The translations under genes were made by a program, and so were the position numbers. A DNA stretch of 11,172 nucleotides, from contig CAJWVP010000057.1 of NCBI GenBank assembly GCA_913048145.1, positions 1 through 11,172 of the forward strand, written 5' to 3'. Below, piece after piece: positions 1 to 8,086 of this stretch. Under the pieces are notes generated by a model. It saw only the letters and a list, made by a program, of their open reading frames with translations, searched no databases and was not told the DNA's origin. The DNA comes from an uncultured Rhodospirillaceae bacterium (lineage in GTDB: Bacteria; Pseudomonadota; Alphaproteobacteria; Rhodospirillales; Casp-alpha2). Within the stretch, counting starts at the first letter, position 1. The number at the start of each line of letters is the position of its first letter.

Positions 1-285
1 GATCCCGAAATAGCTGATGACCTTGGCAATCAACTGCCCGTCCCGGTGTTGCGAGATCAGCATGTGTATCTGCTCACCGCGAAGCCACGTGTAGGGCATC
101 ATGAGAATGCGCCCGTGCCAGATACTGACAATGAAGGGTTGGCCTTCGCGGCGCAGTTTCCGAATAGTCTCGTCGCCGACGACCTGCCAACTTCCGGTGG
201 CGTGAACCAACCGGATATATTGCGCGCCAAGGCAGCACGCGACTTTTTGAACCGTATCGGATTTCAATATGGCTTTCAACGGCAT
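1..285 (-). CDS. DUF374 lysophospholipid acyltransferase, N-terminal part (runs off left edge)
   Basis: Reading the minus strand from an ATG at 285 gives 95 codons, open and in frame to base 1. The protein has WHGR at residues 56-59 and the block SQHRDGQLIAKV at 78-89, followed by FGI. This WHGR then S-x-H-x-D-G-x-x-I-A pattern is typical of the DUF374 branch of the lysophospholipid/lipid A acyltransferases, which transfer acyl chains at the inner membrane. Family members are usually about 210-230 residues, so more than half lies outside the window. The start is 24 bases after the stop of the upstream ABC exporter, pointing to one transcript. The ribosome binding site is weak (GAG-like), so the start is moderately certain. 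In alphaproteobacteria this gene often sits near Kdo-transferase and lpxK genes, which may follow to the left (inference). The family call is good; the exact acyl acceptor is unknown. Confidence 0.85.
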   Translation of the reverse strand, partial: MPLKAILKSDTVQKVACCLGAQYIRLVHATGSWQVVGDETIRKLRREGQPFIVSIWHGRILMMPYTWLRGEQIHMLISQHRDGQLIAKVISYFGI

Positions 286-309
286 GGCGACCCGCTCGTT
301 CTGAACGAC

Positions 310-2118
310 CTAAATTTTGGCTGCAACCGGCACCGGTTCACTCTTTGTCACCGGGCCCAACTCGTCGTCGAATTGCATGTCATAAAGGGTTTTGTAGGAA
401 CCGCCCAGTGCCATCAGATTTGCATGGTTGCCCTGCTCCACAATTCGGCCGTTGTCGACGACGAAAATGATATCCGCGTGGGTCACGGTGGATAGGCGGT
501 GAGCAATTACCAGGGACGTTCGGCCCTCCATCAAGGTATTAAGCGCCGTCTGCACATGGCGTTCTGATTCCGTGTCCAAGGCCGACGTGGCCTCGTCCAG
601 CAACAAAATGGGGGCATCTTTGATCATGGCCCGTGCGATCGCCAGGCGTTGGCGTTGACCGCCGGACAATTTCACGCCTTGCTCGCCGACGATGGTGTCA
701 TAGCCGCCGGGGAGTTCCATGATGAAGTCGTGTGCGGCCGCATGCCGCGCGGCGGTTTCGATCTGTTCCCGCGTTGCGTTGGCGCGCCCGTAACCAATGT
801 TCGCGGCGACGGTGTCGTCGAACAGGGTGATTTCCTGACTTACCAGGGCCATGTTTTGAAACAAGGATGTCGTGGTGACGTCACGGACATCTTGGCCGTC
901 GATACGAATGACGCCGGTATCGACATCGTAGAAGCGCGGAATTAGATTGAGGATTGTCGATTTGCCGGCTCCTGACGGACCAACCAATGCGACTTTCTTG
1001 CCGGCCGGGACATTGAGAGAAATGTCGGTCAGGGCCGATTTGTTCGAGGTATAGGAAAACGAAACTTTCTCGAACGTGATCTCACCGCGAATACGCTCAA
1101 TGTCGCACGCGTGAGGTTTATCGCGAATCGTCGGTTCTTGATCGAGCAGCCAATACAAGCGATCAGCACCGGCCAACCCGGTCTGAATGCTGGCATTCAA
1201 TCCGGCTAGCCGTTTCATCGGATCATAAGCCATCAGCAACGCAGTGATGAACGAGAAGAATGTTCCCGTTGTCGTAGCGCCTTCGATCACGCGCAGGCCG
1301 CCGTAAATGATAACGACAAAGACGGCGACACCGCCCAGGAACTCCATAATCGGTCGCGCCATGGTCTGGATGCGCGCGGCCTTCATGTTGAGGACCCGAA
1401 TGGTTTCCACGTTGTCGGCAATGCGGCCCGCCTCATAGCGCTCCATCCCGTAGGCCTTGATCATTCGGATGCCTTGAAAGGTTTGATTGAGAATCGTCAG
1501 GAATAGGCCGATTTCCTGTTGCGTGTTTGCCGTCACCTTGCGCATGCGTTTTCCGATCCTGACGATCGGGTAGACCGCGATGGGAAACACGAAGAATGTG
1601 ATAAGCGCCAATTCCAGGTCTTGTAAGAACATGACGTAGACCAGACCGACAAGCGACATGAGGTCCTTGCCCAGACTTGTCAGGCCATTGGACACGGCGA
1701 CCTTCATCTGATGGATATCGGTGGTGAACCGGGAAATCAATGTGCCGGTCGCATGGTTATGGAAAAATGCCAAGTCCATGCGCGAGAGATGACTAAAGAG
1801 ACGGTTTTGCATGTCCGAGAGAATGCGTAAACCGACAAAATGCATCAGCATTGCCTGGGTGTAGTTGGCAATGCTCTTGACCAGAAAGGTAGCCAGTACC
1901 GTAAAGGCTACGATCCACAAGCGGGATTCATTCTTCTGATCGAAGACGTCATCCACAACGGGCTTCATCAGATAGGCCGTGTAAGATGTCGCGGCGGCAG
2001 CAACCAGCATGAAGATGACCGCCAGCACGATCCATCCGACGTAGCCGCGGATGCCATCGCGCCACAACCTGCCCATGAGATGGGTGGTTGATTTTCCCAT
2101 GCCAGGACCCTGATTCAT
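310..2118 (-). CDS. MsbA-like ABC exporter (fused membrane and ATPase domains)
   Basis: A 602-residue half-transporter with an N-terminal six-helix membrane domain (about residues 20-325) and a C-terminal ATPase domain (about 345-580). All ATPase motifs are intact: Walker A GPSGAGKST at 380-388, Q-loop Q428, signature LSGGQ at 484-488, Walker B ILLLDE at 504-509, D-loop SALD at 512-515 and H-loop H540. Length and layout fit the MsbA/lipid exporter group, which works as a homodimer in the inner membrane and commonly flips lipid A or other amphiphiles. The DUF374 acyltransferase 24 bases downstream supports a lipid substrate, but the substrate cannot be read from sequence. The chosen start (ATG at 2118) has a weak AAGAG-like site; a second ATG at 2100 (codon 7) has AGGG about seven bases ahead and is an alternative. 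It lies 80 bases downstream of pmbA and may be co-transcribed with it. Confidence 0.93.
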   Translation of the reverse strand: MNQGPGMGKSTTHLMGRLWRDGIRGYVGWIVLAVIFMLVAAAATSYTAYLMKPVVDDVFDQKNESRLWIVAFTVLATFLVKSIANYTQAMLMHFVGLRILSDMQNRLFSHLSRMDLAFFHNHATGTLISRFTTDIHQMKVAVSNGLTSLGKDLMSLVGLVYVMFLQDLELALITFFVFPIAVYPIVRIGKRMRKVTANTQQEIGLFLTILNQTFQGIRMIKAYGMERYEAGRIADNVETIRVLNMKAARIQTMARPIMEFLGGVAVFVVIIYGGLRVIEGATTTGTFFSFITALLMAYDPMKRLAGLNASIQTGLAGADRLYWLLDQEPTIRDKPHACDIERIRGEITFEKVSFSYTSNKSALTDISLNVPAGKKVALVGPSGAGKSTILNLIPRFYDVDTGVIRIDGQDVRDVTTTSLFQNMALVSQEITLFDDTVAANIGYGRANATREQIETAARHAAAHDFIMELPGGYDTIVGEQGVKLSGGQRQRLAIARAMIKDAPILLLDEATSALDTESERHVQTALNTLMEGRTSLVIAHRLSTVTHADIIFVVDNGRIVEQGNHANLMALGGSYKTLYDMQFDDELGPVTKSEPVPVAAKI

Positions 2119-2198
2119 TTAATTCTTAAGCTCTTATGCCCGGTCGAATGATGACGGACCATACCACGACGAAAGCTGGGGACCAATCGTAGACACGT

Positions 2199-3545
2199 TT
2201 ACTTGCCGGCCACGGTCATGCCATCGATGCGGAGCGTCGGTGCATTGGTGCCAAACTGGAAGATAAGATCGTTGGCCGGGACCAGGGCTTTGAACATGGC
2301 GTCCAGATTTCCGGCGATGGTCAGTTCGCTAACCGGATAGGCGATCTCGCCGTTTTCTATCCAAAATCCTTCGGCGCCGCGGCTGTAGTCCCCAGTGATC
2401 AGATTGGTGCCCTGGCCCATAAGGCCCGTAACGTAGAGGCCCGATTTGATATCGGCTATTAATTCCGCCGGCGAGACGGGACCGGGTTCCATGTAAAGGT
2501 TGGTGGTCGCCGGCGAAGGCGGGGATGAGGTGCCGCGCGTGGCGCTGGCCGTACTTTTTAAACCTAGCTGGCGGGCTGAGCGCAGATCCATGATCCAAGT
2601 GATCAACGCGCCGTTCTCAATAAAGTTCTTGCGGTAGGTGGCGAGGCCTTCGCCGTCGAAGGCCTTGGACCTGAGGCCGCGCGGCCGCAACGGATCGTCA
2701 ACGATCGTGATCGAGTCGCTGAACACGACCGTATTCATGCGGCCCTTCAGGAACGACGTACCGCGGGCGATTGAAGCCCCGTTCACGGCGCCTGCCAGAT
2801 GCGCCAGAATTGATTGCGAGACGCGAGGGTCATAGACTACCGGCACTTGGGCGGAGGAGATTTTTTTAGGGTTTAGGCGCTTCACGGCGTTCTCGCCCGC
2901 CTTGCGGCCAATCTCCCCCGGATCGGGCAGGTCTTCGCCGTGGACTACGCTGGCCCAATCGTAATCCCGCTCCATGTCCGTTCCCTCGCCGGCCAGAACG
3001 GCAGCGGAGATCGCATGGGAGGACCGGAGACGGACCTTCGCGAAGCCGTTCGAGGCGGCTATAGCGGTCCGCGAACGGCTCCAGCCAGCCTCGGCGCCCT
3101 CGGAATTGGTAACCCCCGGTACGTCGCGCGCAGCCGCTTCTGCGTCGCGGGCCCGGGCTTCCAGAACCGATGCGTCCGGCTCCATCGGATCGCATTCGTC
3201 AACGTCGGGCACATCGTTGGCCAGAAGGTCACTGTCGGCTAGGCCGCAAAATTCATCTTCGGGAACGACGCGGGCCATGGCGACGGCGCGCTCGACCAAT
3301 TCATCGAGCGCTGCGTCCGAACAATCCGATGACGAGACGATCGCCTGACGCTTGCCGATCAGAACACGAAGGCCCAGGTCGATGCCCTCGGCGCGGTCCA
3401 GGTTCTCCGGTTTGCCTAGGCGGTAGGTCATCGCTACGGATGTGCCTTCTGCATAGACCAGATCGGCGGCGTCCGCGCCAGCGGTTCGCGCCTTGGCGAT
3501 TACATCGTTCAAACGCTCCAGAAGGTCGGCATCCGATTGGCTCAT
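2199..3545 (-). CDS. pmbA: TldE/PmbA family protein (TldD-partner protease subunit)
   Basis: From the ATG at 3545 the product is 448 residues, matching the roughly 450 residues of E. coli PmbA (TldE). The C-terminal half carries the family signature: LGLKSTASATRG (327-338), SPPSP followed by TNLYMEPG (341-355), and TGDYSRGAEGFW (384-395) leading into IENGEI and ELTIAGN. No HExxxH zinc site is seen, as expected for TldE; the metal site lies in the partner TldD, which is not in this window. In E. coli TldD/TldE form a heteromeric protease that matures microcin B17 and degrades the antitoxin CcdA, and in most bacteria the natural substrate is unknown. The start is fixed by AAGGA seven bases upstream (3553-3557). 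An upstream extension to 3641 adds 32 non-conserved residues and reads through the inverted repeats, so I reject it. The leader holds two dyads at 3572-3611. Confidence 0.92.
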   Translation of the reverse strand: MSQSDADLLERLNDVIAKARTAGADAADLVYAEGTSVAMTYRLGKPENLDRAEGIDLGLRVLIGKRQAIVSSSDCSDAALDELVERAVAMARVVPEDEFCGLADSDLLANDVPDVDECDPMEPDASVLEARARDAEAAARDVPGVTNSEGAEAGWSRSRTAIAASNGFAKVRLRSSHAISAAVLAGEGTDMERDYDWASVVHGEDLPDPGEIGRKAGENAVKRLNPKKISSAQVPVVYDPRVSQSILAHLAGAVNGASIARGTSFLKGRMNTVVFSDSITIVDDPLRPRGLRSKAFDGEGLATYRKNFIENGALITWIMDLRSARQLGLKSTASATRGTSSPPSPATTNLYMEPGPVSPAELIADIKSGLYVTGLMGQGTNLITGDYSRGAEGFWIENGEIAYPVSELTIAGNLDAMFKALVPANDLIFQFGTNAPTLRIDGMTVAGK

Positions 3546-3552
3546 GATTGGT

Positions 3553-3557
3553 TCCTT
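3553..3557 (-). promoter_or_regulatory. Shine-Dalgarno site fixing the pmbA start
   Basis: On the minus strand AAGGA lies seven bases ahead of the ATG at 3545. It selects this start over the longer in-frame ATG at 3641 and gives a protein of normal TldE length. Confidence 0.75.
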
Positions 3558-3571
3558 ATTGTATTGTCGAG

Positions 3572-3595
3572 ATACGCCTGCGAGGAGAGGCGTAT
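3572..3595. repeat. 8-bp perfect inverted repeat in the pmbA leader
   Basis: ATACGCCT at 3572-3579 is matched exactly by its reverse complement AGGCGTAT at 3588-3595, with an 8-base spacer (3580-3587). It ends 26 bases upstream of the pmbA ATG. It could be a regulator's operator or a hairpin in the 5' leader of the pmbA transcript. There is no run of T after it, so an intrinsic terminator is unlikely. The dyad is directly visible; its function is not known. Confidence 0.5.
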
Positions 3596-3597
3596 TA

Positions 3598-3611
3598 GCG
3601 CTATGTAGCGC
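3598..3611. repeat. Short dyad GCGCTA-TG-TAGCGC next to the first inverted repeat
   Basis: Six-base perfect arms (3598-3603 and 3606-3611) flank a two-base centre, directly abutting the 8-bp inverted repeat at 3572-3595. The loop is too small for a stable RNA hairpin with all pairs, so a protein-binding site on DNA is the more natural reading. A 14-base dyad can arise by chance; its interest comes from sitting beside another one in a divergent promoter region. Confidence 0.3.
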
Positions 3612-3717
3612 GCTGCGCCGTAGGTGCCAAGTAGACCGCACACCACGGTGCGATATTCATGAAATGGGTAATCTTATTGAAATGTTGCATAGAGCTTCAA
3701 ATTTCCAGGCTAGACAG

Positions 3718-3745
3718 TTTCAAATATGTAAAAAATCGCTATATT
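3718..3745 (+). promoter_or_regulatory. Weak sigma-70-like promoter candidate for korA
   Basis: TATATT at 3740-3745 matches five of six bases of the -10 consensus. The hexamer TTTCAA at 3718-3723, 16 bases before it, matches only three of six bases of the -35 consensus. It lies about 65 bases before the korA ATG in the most AT-rich part of the intergenic region (about 3675-3745). The position suits the korAB operon promoter, but the -35 is poor and the assignment is tentative. Confidence 0.25.
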
Positions 3746-3811
3746 TGCCGCTGAGGGGCAACCATTTGTTGAGCCCTCGCGCCCCGGAACAATGATGAAT
3801 TGCTACTATAT

Positions 3812-5689
3812 ATGTCCACAATTAGCACTGTGAAGAAAGAGGTGCCGGTCGACGCGCCTCGCGCGGAGCTCGAATCGGCGGTGGTCCGCTTTGCCGGTGA
3901 TTCCGGCGACGGCATGCAGCTCACCGGAGGTCAGTTCACGCTGGCGACGGCGCTGGCCGGTAACGACCTGGCAACTTTTCCCGATTTTCCCGCTGAAATC
4001 CGAGCCCCTGCGGGCACCACGTTCGGCGTTTCCTCCTTCCAGATCAATTTTGGTTCCCACGGGATCAAGACGTCTGGGGATTCCTTCGACCTCCTTGTGG
4101 CCATGAACCCGGCCGCCCTTAAGGTTGAGCTAAAAGGCTTGAAGCAAAGCGGTATTATCTTGGCCGATACGGGCTCTTTTTCGGACCGCAACCTGCGGAA
4201 GGCTGGCTACGATGGCAATCCGCTGGAAGACGGCTCTCTGGATGCCTATCGGGTGATTGCCCTCGACATCTCGCAGCTGACACTTGATTCGGTCAAAGAA
4301 CACGGCCTTAGCAACAAAGAGGCCCTGCGCTGTAAGAACCTGTGGACGCTTGGTTTCATCTATTGGATGTTTGGCCGCAAGCGCAAGGCGACGACAGATT
4401 GGCTAGAAACCAAGTTCGCGAAACGGCCCGAGCTCGCGGCGGCCAACGTGGCGGCGCTGAATGCCGGTCACGCGGTCGCCGAGACATCTGAGATCCTTGA
4501 TGGTTTTCAAGGTTTTGCCATCCCGCAGGCGACCATCAGTCCGGGTCAATACCGTGCCGTTACGGGCGCCGAAGCTATGGCCTGGGGGCTGACAGCCGGC
4601 TGTCAGTTGGCGGAATTGCAGATGGTTTTTTGCTCGTACCCGATCACGCCGGCGTCCAGTGTGCTGCATACGCTTTCGACCATGGCGGCTTTCGGCGTCA
4701 CCACGTTCCAAGCGGAAGATGAGATCGCGGCGGCCTGCGCGGCCATCGGTGCGTCTTATGCCGGCGGCATGGGGATCACCTCAAGTTCCGGTCCTGGGGT
4801 CGCCTTGAAAGGCGAGGCGCTGGGACTGGCCATTAGTACTGAATTGCCGTTGGTGGTCTTGAATTCACAACGCGCTGGACCGTCGACGGGTATGCCGACA
4901 AAGACAGAACAATCGGATCTGTATCAGTCCGTGTATGGTCGCAACGCGGACAGTCCAGTCTGTGTCTTGGCCGCGCGGTCTCCTGCCGACTGCTTCGACG
5001 TGGGCATTGAAGCCGTGCGGATTGCGACCAAGTTCATGACGCCGGTGATCGTGTTGACCGACGGTTATATTGGTAACGCCGCGGAGCCGTGGCTGATTCC
5101 GGATGTGGCGGAGATGCGGAAGTTTCCCGTGAATTTCGAAGCCGAGACTGAGGATTTTCACCCTTTCAAGCGCGATCCGGAGACCTTGGCTCGGTCCTGG
5201 GCCGTGCCCGGTGTGGCCGGCCTCGAACATCGTATCGGTGGGATCGAGAAGGACTATGATTCCGGTCACATCTCTTATGACCCGGCCAATCACCAGAAGA
5301 TGACGGACGCGCGATTCGCGAAGATCAAGGGTATCGCCGATGATACGCCGCCACAGAAAGTCGATAACGGTCCAGAAATTGGCAAGATGGCGATTGTCGG
5401 CTGGGGCTCCTCTTACGGTCCCATTAGCCGCGCCGTCGATAACCTGTTGGCGGAAGGTTTGGAAGTCAGCCATATCCATATCCGTAACATTTGGCCGCTG
5501 CCGAAGAACCTGGGTGGTCTGTTGTCCGGGTTTGATCAGGTTGTGGTGCCGGAAATGAACAACGGGCAGATGTTGACCGTCTTGCGCAGCGAGTACCTTG
5601 TCGATGCCCAGGGTATCAACAAGGTTACGGGCCAACCGTTCACCATTGCCGAATTGGAAGAGGGCGTCCGGGCCCGGCTGGGAGGATGA
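3812..5689 (+). CDS. korA: 2-oxoglutarate:ferredoxin oxidoreductase, fused gamma-alpha subunit
   Basis: A 625-residue subunit of the KorA type, in which the gamma domain (about residues 20-215, beginning VVRFAGDSGDGMQLTGGQ) is fused ahead of the alpha domain (about 245-625). Hallmarks are SYPITPASS at 275-283 and SQRAGPSTGMPTKTEQSDL at 352-370, typical of KorA, and a C-terminal transketolase-like domain from about 525. With KorB it converts 2-oxoglutarate and CoA to succinyl-CoA and CO2 while reducing ferredoxin, or runs in reverse; this two-subunit type occurs in aerobes and in reverse-TCA organisms. No ferredoxin-like cysteine cluster is present here, as expected. The ATG at 3812 lacks a clear Shine-Dalgarno site; an in-frame TTG at 3800 and GTG at 3830 are alternatives. 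It is the first gene of the korA-korB-reductase-rhodanese run. Another 2-oxoacid substrate cannot be fully excluded. Confidence 0.92.
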   Translation: MSTISTVKKEVPVDAPRAELESAVVRFAGDSGDGMQLTGGQFTLATALAGNDLATFPDFPAEIRAPAGTTFGVSSFQINFGSHGIKTSGDSFDLLVAMNPAALKVELKGLKQSGIILADTGSFSDRNLRKAGYDGNPLEDGSLDAYRVIALDISQLTLDSVKEHGLSNKEALRCKNLWTLGFIYWMFGRKRKATTDWLETKFAKRPELAAANVAALNAGHAVAETSEILDGFQGFAIPQATISPGQYRAVTGAEAMAWGLTAGCQLAELQMVFCSYPITPASSVLHTLSTMAAFGVTTFQAEDEIAAACAAIGASYAGGMGITSSSGPGVALKGEALGLAISTELPLVVLNSQRAGPSTGMPTKTEQSDLYQSVYGRNADSPVCVLAARSPADCFDVGIEAVRIATKFMTPVIVLTDGYIGNAAEPWLIPDVAEMRKFPVNFEAETEDFHPFKRDPETLARSWAVPGVAGLEHRIGGIEKDYDSGHISYDPANHQKMTDARFAKIKGIADDTPPQKVDNGPEIGKMAIVGWGSSYGPISRAVDNLLAEGLEVSHIHIRNIWPLPKNLGGLLSGFDQVVVPEMNNGQMLTVLRSEYLVDAQGINKVTGQPFTIAELEEGVRARLGG

Positions 5690-5690
5690 C

Positions 5691-6722
5691 ATGAACGTCG
5701 TAGCAAAACCCGAAGCCCTGAAACCGAAAGATTACGCCTCCGATCAGGAAGTGCGGTGGTGTCCTGGGTGCGGCGACTACGCTATCCTCCGCGCTGTTCA
5801 AAAAGCACTGGCCGATATCGGCGCCAAGAAAGAAAAGACTGTTTTCGTTTCCGGGATCGGATGTGCGGCGCGGTTCCCCTATTACCTCTCCACCTATGGT
5901 TTTCATACTATCCATGGACGCGCGCCTTCCATCGCGACCGGGATCAAGATTACAAATCCTGAGCTTGATGTCTGGATTGTGTCTGGTGACGGTGATTCAC
6001 TGTCCATCGGTGGAAACCACTTGCTACATCTGATCCGACGGAACGTGGATGTGCAATTCCTTCTGTTTAACAACGAGATCTATGGCCTGACGAAGGGGCA
6101 GTATTCCCCCACTTCGAGGGCCGGCACACGCTCGCCCTCGACGCCGCTTGGGTCCGTGGATAAACCGATCTCACCAGTCGCTTTCGCACTGGGTGCTGGT
6201 GCACGCTTCATTGCCCGCGGCATCGACAGCATGCAGAAGAAACTGCCGGATGTGTTCGCCCGTGCCCATGCCCATAAGGGCGCGTCATTCGTGGAGATCT
6301 ATCAGAATTGCATCGTCTACAATGATGGAGTTTTCTCCAACTTCACCGAGAAAGACGTCGTGGCGAACCGACAGATTCATCTAGAACACGGCAAGCCCAT
6401 GATCTTTGGGGCCGAGAACCAATTTGGGTTGCGGGTTGCCGACGGTAAGTTGGCTCTAGAGGTGGTGTCTATCGGAGAGGATGGTATCACCGAGGACGAC
6501 ATTGTTGTCCACGATGAGACCGATCGCATCATGGCGCATATGCTGGCCGAGATGCAGGGCGCCGACCGGCCGGTAGCCATCGGGGTGCTGTATTGTGACC
6601 CCATGGCCAGTTACGAAGAAGGCATGCAGGGATTGCAGGCGCGTGCCGAGAAACAGGCGATGACCCATGACCTTAACGAGCTGCTCCGACGTGGCCATAC
6701 CTGGACGGTGGAGGACGCGTAG
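5691..6722 (+). CDS. korB: 2-oxoglutarate:ferredoxin oxidoreductase, beta subunit
   Basis: A 343-residue beta subunit that binds thiamine diphosphate and one 4Fe-4S cluster. Four cysteines sit at the expected places: C24 and C27 in WCPGCG, C58 in GIGCAARF, and C207 in QNCIVYND. The thiamine diphosphate/metal site is the run SGDGDSLSIGGNH at 98-110 through NNEIYGLTKGQYSPTS at 127-142. With the korA product it forms the complete catalytic core. The start is set by GGAGG at 5681-5685, five bases ahead of the ATG, lying within the last codons of korA; the ATG begins one base after the korA stop, so translation is probably coupled. A longer reading from 5598 lies inside korA and is rejected. Length is normal for the family (about 280-370 residues), and no key residue is missing. 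Confidence 0.93.
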   Translation: MNVVAKPEALKPKDYASDQEVRWCPGCGDYAILRAVQKALADIGAKKEKTVFVSGIGCAARFPYYLSTYGFHTIHGRAPSIATGIKITNPELDVWIVSGDGDSLSIGGNHLLHLIRRNVDVQFLLFNNEIYGLTKGQYSPTSRAGTRSPSTPLGSVDKPISPVAFALGAGARFIARGIDSMQKKLPDVFARAHAHKGASFVEIYQNCIVYNDGVFSNFTEKDVVANRQIHLEHGKPMIFGAENQFGLRVADGKLALEVVSIGEDGITEDDIVVHDETDRIMAHMLAEMQGADRPVAIGVLYCDPMASYEEGMQGLQARAEKQAMTHDLNELLRRGHTWTVEDA

Positions 6723-6741
6723 GTTCCGCGTGAAAAATCAG

Positions 6742-8079
6742 ATGCCCATTAGCGTTGCGATTATTGGCTCAGGACCGGCCGGGTTCTACACTGCGGATGC
6801 TCTGCTCAAGTGTGGTGAGGCCTGCAAGATCGACATCATTGAGCGCTTGCCGACGCCCTATGGTTTGATCCGTGGCGGCGTCGCCCCTGATCACCAAACG
6901 ACTAAACGCGTTGCGCGCAAGTATGAGCAGACGGCGTTAGTCGATGAGGTCAACTACTATGGCAACGTCGAAATCAACAAGGACTTCGCGCTTGATGAGC
7001 TTCGCCAGTTGTACGACGCAGTTGTCCTGGCCGTGGGGGCACCGGAGGATCGAAAATTAACCATTCCCGGCGCCGACAAGTACGGCGTGTTAGGCTCCGC
7101 CGCGTTCGTCGGCTGGTACAACGGTCATCCCGACTTCCGGGATTTGGATTTGGATCTTGATATTTCCACTGCGGTCGTCATCGGCAACGGCAACGTCGCC
7201 ATCGACTGTGCGCGGGTTCTGTTGCGAACACCGCGGGGCATGTCGGCGTCGGACCTTCCGGACCATGTTGGCGATGTGATCCACGCCGCACCCATCACCG
7301 ATGTTTATTTGGTCGGTCGCCGCGGGCCGGCGGATGCAAAATTCACGAACGTTGAACTTCGCGAGATGGGCGAGTTGACGGAGACGGTCCCGCAGATGAA
7401 ATCCAACCATATGCCAGGCAGTATTGAGAAAATGGTTGCAACCCTTAAGGGCCGCGAACGTCGCCTGAAGGTACGCAATCTCAATAGCTTGGCCGAGTTT
7501 GCTGAGCGGGCCGTCGATGAGAAGCCCAAGCGTGTACATTTCGAATTCTATGCGCAACCGGTTGAGATTTTGGGCGGCGACCGGGTGGAGGGCATTCGCT
7601 TTGAACGGACTGAAGTCAATGACGGCCGCGCCAGCGGCACGGGAGAGACGTTTGATATCGACTGTGGCCTGGTGATCTCGGCCATCGGCTACCGGGCGGA
7701 CCCCATAGAAGGCGCGCCTTATGATGAAAAGCAGGCCATAATCCCTAATGACGAGGGACGGGTGGACGATGGTCTTTATGCGGTCGGGTGGATCAAACGC
7801 GGTCCGGCGGGTGTAATTTCATCGAACCGTCCAGACGGCGAGACCGTCGCGCAACACATCGAGAAGGATTTTGCCGGCGGCGGCAGCAAGCCGGGCCGTA
7901 CGGCATTCCAAGCGGCGTTGAAGGAGCGCGGGGTCCGAAGCGTTAACTTCGATGACTGGAAGCGAATTGACGAAATCGAACAGGCGGCCGCCGACGGCAC
8001 GGCACCGCGCCGGAAATTTGTAACTGTCGAGGAAATGCTCGACGCCTTGGACGGCAAGGCACAAGCCATAGGCGACTGA
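6742..8079 (+). CDS. Ferredoxin-NADP+ reductase, adrenodoxin-reductase-like flavoprotein
   Basis: A 445-residue flavoprotein of the adrenodoxin reductase / mycobacterial FprA family. It shows the FAD fold at the N-terminus (GSGPAG, 9-14), the family block PYGLIRGGVAPDH at 39-51, an NADP-binding GNGNVA at 148-153 with VGRRGP at 191-196 contacting the phosphate, and GWIKRGPAGVI at 349-359 near the flavin. It moves electrons between NADP(H) and a ferredoxin in the cytoplasm. Lying 19 bases after korB in the same direction, it is the natural partner for recycling the ferredoxin used by KorAB. The start is uncertain: the ATG at 6742 has no clear ribosome binding site, while a GTG at 6730 in the same frame has AGG six bases ahead and would add four residues. 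It resembles the small subunit of glutamate synthase less well, because the PYGLIRGGVAPDH block is specific to this family. Confidence 0.9.
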   Translation: MPISVAIIGSGPAGFYTADALLKCGEACKIDIIERLPTPYGLIRGGVAPDHQTTKRVARKYEQTALVDEVNYYGNVEINKDFALDELRQLYDAVVLAVGAPEDRKLTIPGADKYGVLGSAAFVGWYNGHPDFRDLDLDLDISTAVVIGNGNVAIDCARVLLRTPRGMSASDLPDHVGDVIHAAPITDVYLVGRRGPADAKFTNVELREMGELTETVPQMKSNHMPGSIEKMVATLKGRERRLKVRNLNSLAEFAERAVDEKPKRVHFEFYAQPVEILGGDRVEGIRFERTEVNDGRASGTGETFDIDCGLVISAIGYRADPIEGAPYDEKQAIIPNDEGRVDDGLYAVGWIKRGPAGVISSNRPDGETVAQHIEKDFAGGGSKPGRTAFQAALKERGVRSVNFDDWKRIDEIEQAAADGTAPRRKFVTVEEMLDALDGKAQAIGD

Positions 8080-8086
8080 GTTTCTC

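Larger units (their letters stand above)
3546..3811. other. Divergent intergenic region between pmbA and korA
   Basis: About 266 bases separate the starts of two divergently read genes, so it must hold promoters for both strands unless a transcript enters from elsewhere. The pmbA half is GC-rich and contains the two dyads; the central part near 3670-3745 is AT-rich and holds the promoter candidate for korA. Open frames crossing it (for example plus strand 3493-3795) have no recognisable family or ribosome binding site and look accidental. No RNA gene is seen. Confidence 0.6.

Noticed and set aside
46..495. 149-codon plus-strand frame at the left end
   Set aside because: It is antisense to the DUF374 acyltransferase and to the end of the ABC exporter, both of which carry clear family motifs.
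3546..3641. Longer pmbA start at 3641
   Set aside because: The extra 32 residues are not family-like, the extension crosses the inverted repeats, and the ATG at 3545 has a good AAGGA site and gives the normal 448-residue length.
3493..3795. 100-codon plus-strand frame across the pmbA start and intergenic region
   Set aside because: It overlaps the pmbA N-terminus in antisense, runs through the divergent promoter region, has no ribosome binding site and no recognisable motif.
5598..5690. Longer korB start inside korA
   Set aside because: The extension lies in a different frame over conserved korA sequence, while the ATG at 5691 has GGAGG at correct spacing and begins a normal beta subunit.
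4865..5692. 275-codon open frame on the minus strand opposite korA
   Set aside because: It lies wholly antisense to the well-conserved korA coding sequence, is rich in H, R and P, and matches no family I know. It is a codon-bias shadow.
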